Below, one piece after another: positions 35,723 through 44,149 of a DNA stretch of 64,000 nucleotides (the first letter of the stretch is position 1; every line of letters starts with the position of its first letter). The DNA comes from Streptomyces virginiae (GTDB lineage Bacteria > Actinomycetota > Actinomycetes > Streptomycetales > Streptomycetaceae): assembly GCF_000720455.1 (NCBI RefSeq), contig NZ_JOAK01000005.1, positions 124,001 to 188,000 on the forward strand, written 5' to 3'. The position numbers and the translations under genes were made by a program. Under the pieces are notes generated by a model, which saw only the letters and a program-made list of their open reading frames with translations, ran no database searches and had not been told where the DNA came from.

Positions 35723-37423
35723 TCAGAAGCCCGGGGGCTCGGTGTAGACGCCCCACTCCTCGCGCAGCGCGTTGCAGATCTCGCCCAGCGTGGCCTCGGC
35801 CCGCACCGCGTCCAGCATGGCGGGGATCATGTTCGACCCGTCGCGGGCGGCGTCCAGCATGGCCTTCAGGGACGCGGCGACCTTGGCGTCGTCGCGGCGG
35901 CCCTTGCGGTCGGCGAGCACGCGGACCTGCTCGCGCTCCACCTCGTGGCTGACCCGCAGGATCTCCAGGTCGCCGGTGACCGAACCGTGGTGGACGTTGA
36001 CGCCGACGACCCGCTTGTCGCCCTTCTCCAGCGACCGCTGGTACTGGAAGGCCGACTCGGCGATCTCGCCGGTGAACCAGCCGTCCTCGATGCCGCGCAG
36101 GATGCCCGAGGTGATCGGCCCGATCGGGTGCCGGCCGTCCGGGTGGGCGCGCAGGCCCCGCTCCTTGATCTGCTCGAAGATCTTCTCGGCGTCGGCCTCG
36201 ATGCGGTCGGTGAGCTGCTCCACGTACCAGGAGCCGCCCAGCGGGTCCGCCACGTTGGCGACTCCGGTCTCCTCCATCAGCACCTGCTGGGTGCGCAGGG
36301 CGATCTCGGCCGCCTGCTCGCTCGGCAGCGCGAGCGTCTCGTCGAGGGCGTTGGTGTGCAGCGAGTTGGTGCCGCCGAGGACGGCCGCGAGGGCTTCCAC
36401 GGCGGTGCGCACGACGTTGTTGTACGGCTGCTGCGCGGTGAGGGAGACGCCGGCGGTCTGCGTGTGGAAGCGCAGCCACATCGACTTCTCGCTCTTGGCC
36501 CCGTAGACCTCCTTCATCCAGCGCGCCCAGATCCGGCGGGCCGCGCGGAACTTGGCGATCTCCTCGAAGAAGTCGAGGTGCGCGTCGAAGAAGAAGGAGA
36601 GACCGGAGGCGAAGTGGTCCACGTCCAGGCCGCGGGAGAGGCCCAGCTCCACGTAGCCGAAGCCGTCGGCGAGGGTGTAGGCCAGCTCCTGCGCGGCCGT
36701 GGCCCCGGCCTCACGGATGTGGTAGCCGGAGACGGACAGCGGCTTGTAGGCCGGGATGCCCTTCGCGCAGTACTCCATGAGGTCGCCGATGAGGCGCAGG
36801 TGCGGCTCGGGCTCGAAGAGCCACTCCTTCTGGGCGATGTACTCCTTGAAGATGTCCGTCTGGAGCGTGCCGTTCAGGACGGCGGGGTCCACGCCCTGGC
36901 GCTCGGCGGCGACGAGGTACATGCAGAAGGCGGGCACGGCGGGGCCCGAGATGGTCATGGAGGTCGTGACGTCACCGAGGGGGATGTCCTTGAAGAGGAC
37001 CTCCATGTCGGCGGCGGAGTCGATGGCGACGCCGCAGTGGCCGACCTCGCCGAGCGAGCGGGGGTCGTCGGAGTCGCGCCCCATGAGGGTCGGCATGTCG
37101 AAGGCCACGGAGAGCCCGCCGCCGCCGGCGGCCAGGATCATCTTGTAGCGCTCGTTCGTCTGCTCGGCGTTGCCGAAGCCGGCGAACTGGCGGATGGTCC
37201 AGGTCCGGCCGCGGTAGCCGGTGGCGTGCAGACCGCGGGTGTACGGGTACTCCCCCGGCCAGCCGATCCGCTCGAAGCCCTCGTACGCGTCGCCGGGCCG
37301 GGGCCCGTAGACCGGTTCGACCTCGTCGCCGGAGAGCGTGGTGAAGTCTGCCTCGCGCTTGCGGGCCTTGTCATAACGGGCCTGCCAGCGGCGGCGGCCC
37401 TCCTCGATGGCGTCAGCGTCCAT
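35723..37423 (-). CDS. icmA: isobutyryl-CoA mutase large subunit
   Basis: Coenzyme B12-dependent subunit for interconversion of isobutyryl-CoA and n-butyryl-CoA, linking valine/fatty-acid catabolism with polyketide building blocks. ATG 37423 (MDADAIEEG) gives 566 residues; the GTG two codons upstream is less likely. With this start the substrate-pocket residues are Phe80 (RQFAGF) and Gln198 (IAQKEW), the known ICM pair; methylmalonyl-CoA mutase has Tyr and Arg there. The cobalamin-binding small subunit is not fused and not in the window, as expected when icmB is elsewhere. A 24-bp palindrome overlaps its promoter. Confidence 0.93.
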   Translation of the reverse strand: MDADAIEEGRRRWQARYDKARKREADFTTLSGDEVEPVYGPRPGDAYEGFERIGWPGEYPYTRGLHATGYRGRTWTIRQFAGFGNAEQTNERYKMILAAGGGGLSVAFDMPTLMGRDSDDPRSLGEVGHCGVAIDSAADMEVLFKDIPLGDVTTSMTISGPAVPAFCMYLVAAERQGVDPAVLNGTLQTDIFKEYIAQKEWLFEPEPHLRLIGDLMEYCAKGIPAYKPLSVSGYHIREAGATAAQELAYTLADGFGYVELGLSRGLDVDHFASGLSFFFDAHLDFFEEIAKFRAARRIWARWMKEVYGAKSEKSMWLRFHTQTAGVSLTAQQPYNNVVRTAVEALAAVLGGTNSLHTNALDETLALPSEQAAEIALRTQQVLMEETGVANVADPLGGSWYVEQLTDRIEADAEKIFEQIKERGLRAHPDGRHPIGPITSGILRGIEDGWFTGEIAESAFQYQRSLEKGDKRVVGVNVHHGSVTGDLEILRVSHEVEREQVRVLADRKGRRDDAKVAASLKAMLDAARDGSNMIPAMLDAVRAEATLGEICNALREEWGVYTEPPGF

Positions 37424-37431
37424 ACCCACGA

Positions 37432-37455
37432 ATTTACTAGGACGTCCTAGTAAAT
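37432..37455. promoter_or_regulatory. 24-bp perfect palindromic operator at the icmA promoter
   Basis: ATTTACTAGGAC followed directly by its reverse complement GTCCTAGTAAAT, ending 8 nt before the icmA ATG. On the minus strand TAGTAA inside it can be the -10. A repressor bound here would block icmA transcription. Confidence 0.8.
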
Positions 37456-37466
37456 GTCGATGGCAA

Positions 37467-37491
37467 ACCCCCGGGGACTCGCCCCGGGGGT
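37467..37491 (-). terminator. terminator of the DUF3817 gene
   Basis: ACCCCCGGGG (37467-37476) pairs with CCCCGGGGGT (37482-37491) around a 5-nt loop. It lies 19 nt beyond the DUF3817 stop and just upstream of the icmA operator, insulating icmA from read-through. Confidence 0.75.
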
Positions 37492-37510
37492 GGGTGACGC
37501 TCGCCTCGTA

Positions 37511-37840
37511 TCAGGCCCGGGCGGTCGCGAGGGAGTCGCTGACCAGCGGCTCGACCTCGGCACGCACCTTGCGCTCGACGAAGAACGCGGCCAGCGGAAT
37601 CGTGCCCGACACGAGCACCCAGAGCAGTTTCCCGAAGGTCCACTTGGCCTTGGAGCCCAGGTCGAAGGCGAAGACCAGGTAGATCATGAAGAGCACACCG
37701 TGGGCCTGCGACACGAAGAAGGTCAGCTCGGCGCCGGTGTCGAAGCCGTACTTCGCCACCATGCAGGCGCAGAGGATCAGGAGCATGACCGCGGTCACGT
37801 AGGCCATGACGCGGTAGCGGGTCAGCACGCTTCGTTTCAT
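37511..37840 (-). CDS. DUF3817 integral membrane protein
   Basis: The 109-residue protein has three hydrophobic segments: YVTAVMLLILCACMVAKYG, HGVLFMIYLVFAFDLGSKAKW and LLWVLVSGTIPLAAFFVER. The central HGxLFxxY...KAKW pattern is typical of DUF3817 (YdzA-like) proteins. ATG 37840 (MKRSVLTRY) is chosen at the start of the conserved region. A second DUF3817 gene is at 44774-45118. Function unknown. Confidence 0.85.
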   Translation of the reverse strand: MKRSVLTRYRVMAYVTAVMLLILCACMVAKYGFDTGAELTFFVSQAHGVLFMIYLVFAFDLGSKAKWTFGKLLWVLVSGTIPLAAFFVERKVRAEVEPLVSDSLATARA

Positions 37841-37933
37841 GCGGACGAGCCTAACCGTCCGTTTTGCTCGATCTTGACGCGGCCCCGGGATCGCGGGACG
37901 GGTCCGAACGGGGGCACACCGCCCGGACACCCC

Positions 37934-38009
37934 CTAGGGAGTGTCCGCACAGTAGCGTCGGCCGCCCGGAGGGCGGGCGCGCAGGCGGGACTTCGCGGAC
38001 ACGACCTAG
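37934..38009. repeat. CTAG-bounded palindromic mini-element, copy D (complete)
   Basis: 76 bp bounded by CTAG at 37934-37937 and 38006-38009. Inside the boundaries are imperfect inverted ends: GGAGTGTCCGC on the left and, read inward on the other strand, GTCGTGTCCGCG on the right. The core contains the CCGCCC-GGA-GGGCGG hairpin. The right CTAG contains the TAG stop of the MarR gene. Related partial copies are at 7835, 11079 and 21626. It looks like a MITE- or REP-like mobile palindrome; no transposase is in the window. Confidence 0.75.
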
Positions 38010-38515
38010 GACTCCTCGAAGTCCGCGGCGGCCACCCGCAGCGGGCGGAGCAGGGCGAAGATCTCCCCGCATTCCTCGGCGTCGTAGGCGCCCAGGCCGA
38101 AGTCGACGGCCATCAGGTCCTTGGTGGCGGCCTCGACGACCTCCCGGCCCTTCTCCGTGATGGAGGCGAGGGTGCCCCGGCCGTCGTTCGGGTTGGGCCG
38201 CTTGGCGACCAGGCCGGACTTCACCAGCCGGTCCACGGTGTTGGTCACCGAGGTCGGGTGGACCATCAGCCTCTCGCCGATCTTCGACATCGGCAGCTCG
38301 CCCGCCTTGGAGAAGGTGAGCAGCACCAGGGCCTCGTAGCGCGCGAAGGTCAGCCCGTACGGCTTGACGACCGCGTCGACCTCGCCGAGCAGGATCTGAT
38401 GGGCGCGCATGATCGAGGTGATCGCGGCCATCGAGGGCACGGGCCCCCACCGCTGCTGCCAGAGCTCGTCGGCGCGGGCGATGGGGTCGAAGGGAAGGCT
38501 GAGCGGCTTGGGCAC
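38006..38515 (-). CDS. MarR family transcriptional regulator
   Basis: The 169-residue protein has the MarR winged helix: ITSIMRAHQILLGEVDAVVKPYGLTFARYEALVLL, then LPMSKIGERLMVHPTSVTNTVDRLVKSGLV (recognition helix) and RPNPNDGRGTLASITEKG (wing). GTG 38515, with GGAGG close upstream. It lies 21 bp downstream of an MFS gene, so the pair is probably one operon in which it represses the exporter. CCGGGA-N7-TCCCGG (38529-38547) in the gap is a possible operator. Its stop codon is in the repeat element. Confidence 0.9.
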   Translation of the reverse strand: MPKPLSLPFDPIARADELWQQRWGPVPSMAAITSIMRAHQILLGEVDAVVKPYGLTFARYEALVLLTFSKAGELPMSKIGERLMVHPTSVTNTVDRLVKSGLVAKRPNPNDGRGTLASITEKGREVVEAATKDLMAVDFGLGAYDAEECGEIFALLRPLRVAAADFEES

Positions 38516-38536
38516 GCCTCCGACCCTACCGGGAGG

Positions 38537-39790
38537 TCACTTCCCGGCGCGGGCCGTCTCATCCCTCAGTCGCTCCTCCTGCCGGACGGCGGACCGCAGT
38601 TCGGCCAGGAGCGCCAGCACGACGGCGGTGCCGAGCACCCCGGACCCGGTGACGACCACGTGCACCGGGAAGAACTCCGCGGCGACCCCGGCCAGGGCCA
38701 TGCCGACTCCCTGGAGGGTCATCAGGCCGGTGCTGAGCAGGGTCATCGCCCGGCCGCGCAGCTCGTCGGGGACGGCTTCCACGTACCACTGGTCCAGGCC
38801 CAGGGTGTGGGCGTGGGCCAGCCCGGCGAGCAGCAGCGCGAGCAGGACGAGGGGTACGCCCGGCCGGCCGGCGTAGAGGAGGAACGGCAGCAGGCCTGCG
38901 GCGGCCAGCGGGGCGACGATCCGCGAACGCGTCCGCGCGCTGAGCGCGGATCCCGCCCAGAGCTCGCCGGCGATGGTGCCGACGGGCATGGCGCACATCA
39001 TCAGTCCGAGCACGGCGGTCCCCGCGCCGATGCCGTCGGCGTACGCGGCGAGCAGGGCCTCGGGGACGACGAGGAAGACGGGCGGCAGCCAGAACAGCAG
39101 GGTGAGCGCCCGCAGCCGGCGCCGGCCCAGGACGGCCCGCATCCCGGCGAGCGGTGAGGTGCGGACGGCCGTCCGTGCGGGGCGGGCGCGGGTGCCCAGC
39201 CGCAGCAGGAGGGCCGAGCCGAGGAATCCGGCGGCGGTCAGCGCGAGGGCGCCGCGCGGGGCGAGCACGGTGAGCAGCAGCCCGCCGAGGCCGAAGCCGA
39301 TGAGCTGGGCGCTCTGGGCGACCAGGCGCAGCAGCGAGCGGCCCAGGACGTACGCCTCGCCGGAGCCGAGGATGTCGGGGAGGGAGGCGTTGCGCGTGCC
39401 CTGGAAGAGGGGTGCGACGAAGGCCGTCGCGCAGCGCAGGACGAGGAGCGCGGCGACGGGGGTGGCGGGGAGCACCATGGCCGCGGCGCAGGCCGCGCAG
39501 ACGAGGTCGCACGTGACGAGCACCCGCCGGGCGGGGAGGCGGTCGGCGATCCCGGCGAGCAGGGTGCCGCCGAGGGCGTAGGGGAGGAAGCCGAGCGCGA
39601 AGGTGAGCGCGCTCATCAGGGGTGATCCGGTGAGGCGGTAGACGAGGACGGAGAGGGAGATCTCGGCGACGACCAGGCCGAGTACGGACATCAGGTGTGC
39701 GGCGAAGACGGCGGGGAATTCCGGGGTCCGGAAGACGCTGCGGTAGCCGGCGGAGCCCGCTTCGGCCGGGGCCGGGGTGACGGTTGCCAT
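38537..39790 (-). CDS. MFS transporter
   Basis: 417 residues with about 12 membrane segments typical of the major facilitator superfamily. The cytoplasmic loop 2-3 motif appears as GTLLAGIADRLPARRVLV and its second-half counterpart as VEAVPDELRGRAMTLLST, a pattern of the enterobactin-exporter-like (EntS) DHA3-type group. An efflux role for a small molecule is likely but the substrate is unknown. Divergent from an ArsR-like regulator across 94 bp and upstream of a marR gene, so two regulators flank it. Confidence 0.88.
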   Translation of the reverse strand: MATVTPAPAEAGSAGYRSVFRTPEFPAVFAAHLMSVLGLVVAEISLSVLVYRLTGSPLMSALTFALGFLPYALGGTLLAGIADRLPARRVLVTCDLVCAACAAAMVLPATPVAALLVLRCATAFVAPLFQGTRNASLPDILGSGEAYVLGRSLLRLVAQSAQLIGFGLGGLLLTVLAPRGALALTAAGFLGSALLLRLGTRARPARTAVRTSPLAGMRAVLGRRRLRALTLLFWLPPVFLVVPEALLAAYADGIGAGTAVLGLMMCAMPVGTIAGELWAGSALSARTRSRIVAPLAAAGLLPFLLYAGRPGVPLVLLALLLAGLAHAHTLGLDQWYVEAVPDELRGRAMTLLSTGLMTLQGVGMALAGVAAEFFPVHVVVTGSGVLGTAVVLALLAELRSAVRQEERLRDETARAGK

Positions 39791-39884
39791 GACGGCAGCG
39801 TCGGGGGCCTAGGCTGGCCGGCGTAGAGATTCGGCCTGGGACGAATGTCGGGCGGGACGGTCCGCGGAGCGGGGAGGGTGCGGC

Positions 39885-40880
39885 ATGGGATTGCACCATC
39901 GTTTCGGGCACGAGGACCTGCTGCGCTGCCGGTTCGCGCTGTCGCCGGCGTGGGAGACGCAGGAGGCGATCCGGACCCTGAGCCGCCCGGACCGGCAGGG
40001 CTACCACCTGCCGTGGCTCCAGCGGATCCGGGCCGCCGCCGACGGGCTGGACCTGCGGCCGCTGTGGCTGCTGATGCCCCGCCGGGGGCACAGTACGGAC
40101 TTCATCAGCCCGCCGCCGAGCGGGCCGGGCGTCTCCTTCGAGGAGGAGCTCGCGGTGATCCGAGCGGCCGATCCGGCCGCGGCGCGCGAGGACATGCGCA
40201 GGTCGCTGGCGTGCACGCCGGGTGCGCTCGACAGCGACCCGGGGCGGTACCTGCTCGCCGATCCGGCGCGGGCGGTGCGCGAGCTGGCGGACCTGCTGGA
40301 GCGGGCCTGGGCCGTGCTGGTCGAGCCGCACTGGCCGCGGCTGAGGGCCCTGCTGGAGGCGGACATCCTCTTCCACACGCGCCGCCTCGCCGCGGGTGGG
40401 CTGGAGTCCCTCTTCGACGGCCTGCACCCCGAACTCGCCTGGGACGCGGCCTCGCTCACCCTGACCATCGAGCGGCCCACCCACCACGACCGCGTCCTGG
40501 GCGGACAGGGGCTGCTGCTCATGCCGAGCGCCTTCGTCTGGCCGCAGATCGCGGGCGGCTTCGACCCGCCGTGGCAGCCGACGGTCGTCTACCCGGCCCG
40601 GGGCGTCGGCGCCCTGTGGACCCCGGCGGGCGAGGACACGCCGACCGCGCTGGCCCGGCTGCTGGGCCGGGCCCGGGCGGACGTGCTGTGCGCGCTGGAC
40701 GAACCGGCGTCCACCACGGCCCTGGCCCACCGCCTGGGCCTGGCTCCGTCCACCGTCTCGGCCCACCTGGGGGTCCTGCACGCGGCGGGGCTGCTCATCT
40801 CCGCCCGCCGGGGCCACCAGGTGCTCTACGAACGCACCCCGCTGGCCATCGCCCTCACCACGGGGGACGCCGTCGGCTGA
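39885..40880 (+). CDS. ArsR-type winged-helix regulator with DUF5937-like N-terminus
   Basis: 331 residues. The N-terminal ~240 (HEDLLRCRFALSPAWETQEAIRTL...) match the DUF5937 type of regulator and may bind a ligand. The C-terminal ~75 form an ArsR HTH: RADVLCALDEPASTTALAHRLGLAPSTVSAHLGVLHAAGLLISARRGHQVLYERT. No metal-binding Cys pair is seen in the HTH. ATG 39885 follows GGGAGGG. Divergent from the MFS gene, which it may control. Confidence 0.85.
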   Translation: MGLHHRFGHEDLLRCRFALSPAWETQEAIRTLSRPDRQGYHLPWLQRIRAAADGLDLRPLWLLMPRRGHSTDFISPPPSGPGVSFEEELAVIRAADPAAAREDMRRSLACTPGALDSDPGRYLLADPARAVRELADLLERAWAVLVEPHWPRLRALLEADILFHTRRLAAGGLESLFDGLHPELAWDAASLTLTIERPTHHDRVLGGQGLLLMPSAFVWPQIAGGFDPPWQPTVVYPARGVGALWTPAGEDTPTALARLLGRARADVLCALDEPASTTALAHRLGLAPSTVSAHLGVLHAAGLLISARRGHQVLYERTPLAIALTTGDAVG

Positions 40881-40980
40881 CCGGGGCGGGCGGTGTCGCA
40901 CGGCCGAGCCGACGGTCCGTCATGTCACCATATTCCGGTCTTACGGTCTGCCGCCCGACCCTTCGTCCCGAGGAAACCGG

Positions 40981-42027
40981 ATGCCCCCCGTCGCTCCCAG
41001 GCCGTGTCCCAGGCCGCGCCGTCCCCGGCCCGCCGCCGTCCTCGGCCTGCTCCTGCTCCTCGCGGCCGCTCCCGCCTGCACCACGGCACCGGAGTCCGGG
41101 CCGCGCCCGCCCGCCGCCGGCCCCGGGGCCCCGGCCGCCGCCGACGGCGGGTCCGCCTTCTGGGTGGACCCGGACGGCGACGCCGCCCGGCAGGTCGTGG
41201 CGTGGGAGGCGAGGGGCCGCTACGACGACGCCCAGGTGCTGCGCCGGATCGCGGACCGGCCGGTGGCCCTGTGGGGACGGCCGGGCGATCCCGGCCCCGG
41301 GATCCGCCGGGCCCGCGCGGGCGCGAAGGCCGCCGGGCGGACCCTGGTGCTGGCCGCGCACAACATCCCGCACCGCGACTGCGGACGCCGGCCGGCCGGG
41401 GGCGCCGCCGACGCCCGGGCCTACCGCGGCTGGATCGGCGCATTCGCCGACGCGATCGGCGACGCCCGGGCCCTCGTCGTGCTGGAGCCGCACGCCGTCG
41501 CGCAGGCCGTCGACGGCTGCGTGCGCGACGGGCAGCGCGCCGAGCGCTACCGGCTGCTCTCCGAGGCCGTCGACCGGCTCAAGCGGAACCGCAATACGAA
41601 GGTCTATCTGGACGCAGGCGATCCGGCGTGGATCCGCGATCCCGCGGACCTCGTCGGCCCCCTCCGCGAGGCGGGCCTCGACCGCGCCGACGGCTTCGCC
41701 CTCAACGTCTCCGGCTTCCAGCCGGACGCGGCCGTCCGGGCCTACGGCGCCGAACTCTCCCGGGCCACCAAGGGCCGGCACTTCGTCATCGACACCGGCC
41801 GCAACGGCGCCGGGCCGCTGCCGGGCGACCGCATCCGGGCCTCCTGCAACCCGCCCGGCCGCGCCCTCGGCACACCGCCGACCGACCGGACCGGCGACCC
41901 GCTCGTCGACGCGTACCTCTGGGTGAAGCGGCCCGGCGAGTCCGACGGGACCTGCCGCGGCGGCCCGGCGGCCGGCACCTGGTGGCCCGAACAGGCCCTC
42001 GGCCTGGCCCGCCGCGCCCGCGACTGA
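40981..42027 (+). CDS. GH6 family exported glycoside hydrolase (cellulase-like)
   Basis: 348 residues with an export signal (AAVLGLLLLLAAAPACTT); the Cys after APA may be a weak lipobox, so it could be a lipoprotein. The GH6 domain has FWVDPDGDAARQV, the catalytic-acid motif VLAAHNIPHRDCGRRPAGG, and IDTGRNGAG, PGRALG and VDAYLWVKRPGESDG, as in endoglucanases. The second GH6 signature, usually EPD, reads VVLEPHAVAQ, so an otherwise conserved Asp is His. No cellulose-binding module is present. GAGGAAACCGG precedes the ATG. Activity cannot be taken for granted. Confidence 0.88.
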   Translation: MPPVAPRPCPRPRRPRPAAVLGLLLLLAAAPACTTAPESGPRPPAAGPGAPAAADGGSAFWVDPDGDAARQVVAWEARGRYDDAQVLRRIADRPVALWGRPGDPGPGIRRARAGAKAAGRTLVLAAHNIPHRDCGRRPAGGAADARAYRGWIGAFADAIGDARALVVLEPHAVAQAVDGCVRDGQRAERYRLLSEAVDRLKRNRNTKVYLDAGDPAWIRDPADLVGPLREAGLDRADGFALNVSGFQPDAAVRAYGAELSRATKGRHFVIDTGRNGAGPLPGDRIRASCNPPGRALGTPPTDRTGDPLVDAYLWVKRPGESDGTCRGGPAAGTWWPEQALGLARRARD

Positions 42028-42042
42028 GCCGCCGCACGCGGT

Positions 42043-42675
42043 TCAGCCGCGGGTGCCGCGGCGCAGTCCGTGGCGTACGGCGCGCTGGCTCAGCGGCCCC
42101 AGGCCCTCCAGTACCGCGGCCAGTCCGGCGAGCTGCTCCAGCGCGTCGAACGCGCTGCCGGCGCCCTGCGGGTCCACCGCCTCGTACAGCTCGATGCCGA
42201 CGAAGGAGGCGGCGGTGGCCCGGGCGAGCCCCGCGGGGTCGGCGAACCCGTCCAGCGGGGTCGCCGCGAGCAGCCGGGTGAGCACCTCCTCCAGCTCCTC
42301 GATCCACAGGCCGAGTCCGGCCGCGGTGGCGGCCGCGAGGGCGGGCGACGTCTGACCGGCGGCCAGCAGCTGCCCGAGCATGGCGACGTGCCCGGCCTCC
42401 CGCTCCTCGGCGTGCATCGCGCGGGCGAACTCCACCAGTTCGGCGAGGCTGCCCAGCGCGGCGAGCCGGTCGCGGTAGCGGTCCACCCGCTGCTCGGCGC
42501 CGTACCGGCAGGCGGCGGCGAGCAGTTCGTCGACGGAACCGAAGTGGTAGAAGATCAGGCCCTGGCCGACTCCGGCGGTGGCCGCGATGGTGCGGGCCGA
42601 GGCCTTGGCGATGCCCTGCTCCACGAGCGTGCGCAGGGCTCCTTCGAGGAGCTTGTCCTTGGTGGCCGCGCTCAT
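42043..42675 (-). CDS. TetR family regulator (last gene of the SRPBCC-DUF4166 operon)
   Basis: 210 residues. The HTH is TKDKLLEGALRTLVEQGIAKASARTIAATAGVGQGLIFYHFGSVDELLAAA. The C-terminal ligand domain is helical and Ala/Leu-rich. The ATG overlaps the DUF4166 stop in ATGA, so it is co-translated with the two upstream genes. Two TTGAGCGATCGCTCAA sites in front of the operon are its probable operators, giving autoregulation that would be relieved by an unknown ligand. Confidence 0.9.
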   Translation of the reverse strand: MSAATKDKLLEGALRTLVEQGIAKASARTIAATAGVGQGLIFYHFGSVDELLAAACRYGAEQRVDRYRDRLAALGSLAELVEFARAMHAEEREAGHVAMLGQLLAAGQTSPALAAATAAGLGLWIEELEEVLTRLLAATPLDGFADPAGLARATAASFVGIELYEAVDPQGAGSAFDALEQLAGLAAVLEGLGPLSQRAVRHGLRRGTRG

Positions 42676-43352
42676 GCCCGGGCCTCCTCGCGGACCGGTC
42701 GCAGGTCTCCGCGGACCCCGTGCGTGCGGACGTCGACGTACTGGGCGGTGAAGGACCCCTCGTAGCCGAAGAGCGGTCCGAAGCGTCGGTTGACCACCCG
42801 CACCCTGATCCGGAAGCGGCCGGTGGCGTCGTCGAAGGACTCGCGCACCTCGGCGTCACCGCCGATGAGTTCGGGGACGCGGACGTCGACGGGGCCCTCG
42901 CGGAAGCGGTGCTCACCGGAGCGGATGAGCAGCGAACCGTCCGCCTCGGCGCTCATGTGCAGGTCGCTGGCGAGGTGCTGGTGCGTGCCCAGGTAGTCGA
43001 GGACGCAGTCACGCTCAGGGCTGTGGACCATCGTGGCGTCGAACCGGTGCGGCCCGCCGGGCAGCTGGAAGGTCCGTACGAAGGTGACGGTCTCGCGCCC
43101 GTGGGAGTCGAGGTACGGGAGGTTCTCGATGACGAAGGGGACGTCGCGTCCCTCGCGCGGCACCAGGATGTTGCGCATCCCGCCGAGCCGGAGGAAGGGC
43201 TTCACGAAGCTGCCGCCGTGCCATATCCGTTCCATGGTCCCGCGGCCGACACAGCCCTCCCCGCTGTCCAGCCCGACCGAGAAGCGGCGCTGGATCTGCG
43301 GGTGCAGACGGTCGAAGTCGGAGCCCATGTGGGCCCGGAAGATGGAGGTCAT
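42672..43352 (-). CDS. DUF4166 family protein
   Basis: 226 residues. The N-terminus FRAHMGSDFDRLHPQIQRRFSVG is the DUF4166 hallmark (a domain often fused to saccharopine-dehydrogenase-like proteins); later GTMERIWHGGSF, FVIENLPYLDSHGRETVTFVRTF and FGPLFGYEGSFTAQYV fit that family. Its biochemical role is unknown. It starts in ATGA overlap with the SRPBCC gene and ends in ATGA overlap with tetR, so all three are tightly coupled. Confidence 0.85.
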   Translation of the reverse strand: MTSIFRAHMGSDFDRLHPQIQRRFSVGLDSGEGCVGRGTMERIWHGGSFVKPFLRLGGMRNILVPREGRDVPFVIENLPYLDSHGRETVTFVRTFQLPGGPHRFDATMVHSPERDCVLDYLGTHQHLASDLHMSAEADGSLLIRSGEHRFREGPVDVRVPELIGGDAEVRESFDDATGRFRIRVRVVNRRFGPLFGYEGSFTAQYVDVRTHGVRGDLRPVREEARA

Positions 43353-44059
43353 GACGGCTCCAGGGTGCTGAGCAGACGGGGTGCGGCGACGGGGGTGCGG
43401 CCGGGCGGCGTGCGCAGGCAGCGGCGCGCGGCCGGGGTTCCGGGCAGCGGCGGCAGCAGCAGCGCGGCGGCCAGGACGAGCACGGCCACGGCGGCGGGGG
43501 CGTACAGCAGGGCGGCCGCCGACAGCAGGGCGCGCAGGGCGCTCTCGGCGACCGCCCGGGCGAGGGCGGGGCCGGGCGGGGTTCCGCGTTCGCACCACAG
43601 CCGCAGCCTGTCGAAGGACCAGGCGGTGGCCCAGCCCATGAGCGGCCGGAAGACGAGCCGGTCGGCCAGGGCCCCGAAGCGGCCCCAGCGGGGCCGGTAG
43701 TCGTAGCCGGTGAGGAAGCGGATCCCGGCGCCGTCGCCGTCGCCGTCCGGAACGTAGCGCCAGTACCCGCTGCCCTCGGCGAGCAGCGAGAGCGGATGGT
43801 CCGAGGCGAACCGCAGGGCCGACACCCGGGTCCCGTCGGGCCGGCGGCGCTCCCCCGCGGAGACGCCGGTCCCGTCGACGGAGACGAAGGGCAGTACGCG
43901 GGTGGCGTACCGGAACCGCTGCGGCTCGCCCTCGGACCGCGGGAGGTAGTGGATGGAGGTGAACCTCAGGTCCCAGCGCTGATGCTGGGCGGGATCCTGG
44001 CTGCGCTCCCACAGCTCGTCCATCCCGGCCCGGATCACCGTCTCGACGTACAGGCCCAC
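43349..44059 (-). CDS. SRPBCC-fold protein with C-terminal membrane segment
   Basis: The GTG at 44059 (VGLYVETVIRAGMDELWERSQD) is chosen, with GGAAGGGG upstream; a longer frame would translate the operator itself. 236 residues. The N-terminal ~145 look like a polyketide-cyclase/START-like SRPBCC domain (HQRWDLRFTSIHYLP, GYWRYVPDGDG, FLTGYDYRPRWG). The C-terminal region has one or two hydrophobic stretches (ALLSAAALLYAPAAVAVLVLAAALLLPP). First gene of the TetR-controlled operon; may bind a lipid or other hydrophobic ligand. Confidence 0.8.
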   Translation of the reverse strand: MGLYVETVIRAGMDELWERSQDPAQHQRWDLRFTSIHYLPRSEGEPQRFRYATRVLPFVSVDGTGVSAGERRRPDGTRVSALRFASDHPLSLLAEGSGYWRYVPDGDGDGAGIRFLTGYDYRPRWGRFGALADRLVFRPLMGWATAWSFDRLRLWCERGTPPGPALARAVAESALRALLSAAALLYAPAAVAVLVLAAALLLPPLPGTPAARRCLRTPPGRTPVAAPRLLSTLEPS

Positions 44060-44079
44060 GCCCCACCCCTTCCCCCTTT

Positions 44080-44129
44080 TTGAGCGATCGCTCAATCCGG
44101 ACCCTAGGCGAATTTGAGCGATCGCTCAA
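44080..44129. promoter_or_regulatory. twin 16-bp TetR operators
   Basis: TTGAGCGATCGCTCAA occurs perfectly at 44080-44095 and again at 44114-44129, centres 34 bp apart (about three helical turns). The nearer copy ends 20 nt before the SRPBCC GTG. Duplication at this spacing suggests cooperative binding by the operon's own TetR protein. Confidence 0.85.
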
Positions 44130-44149
44130 CCCTTACCTTGCAGGTCGCC

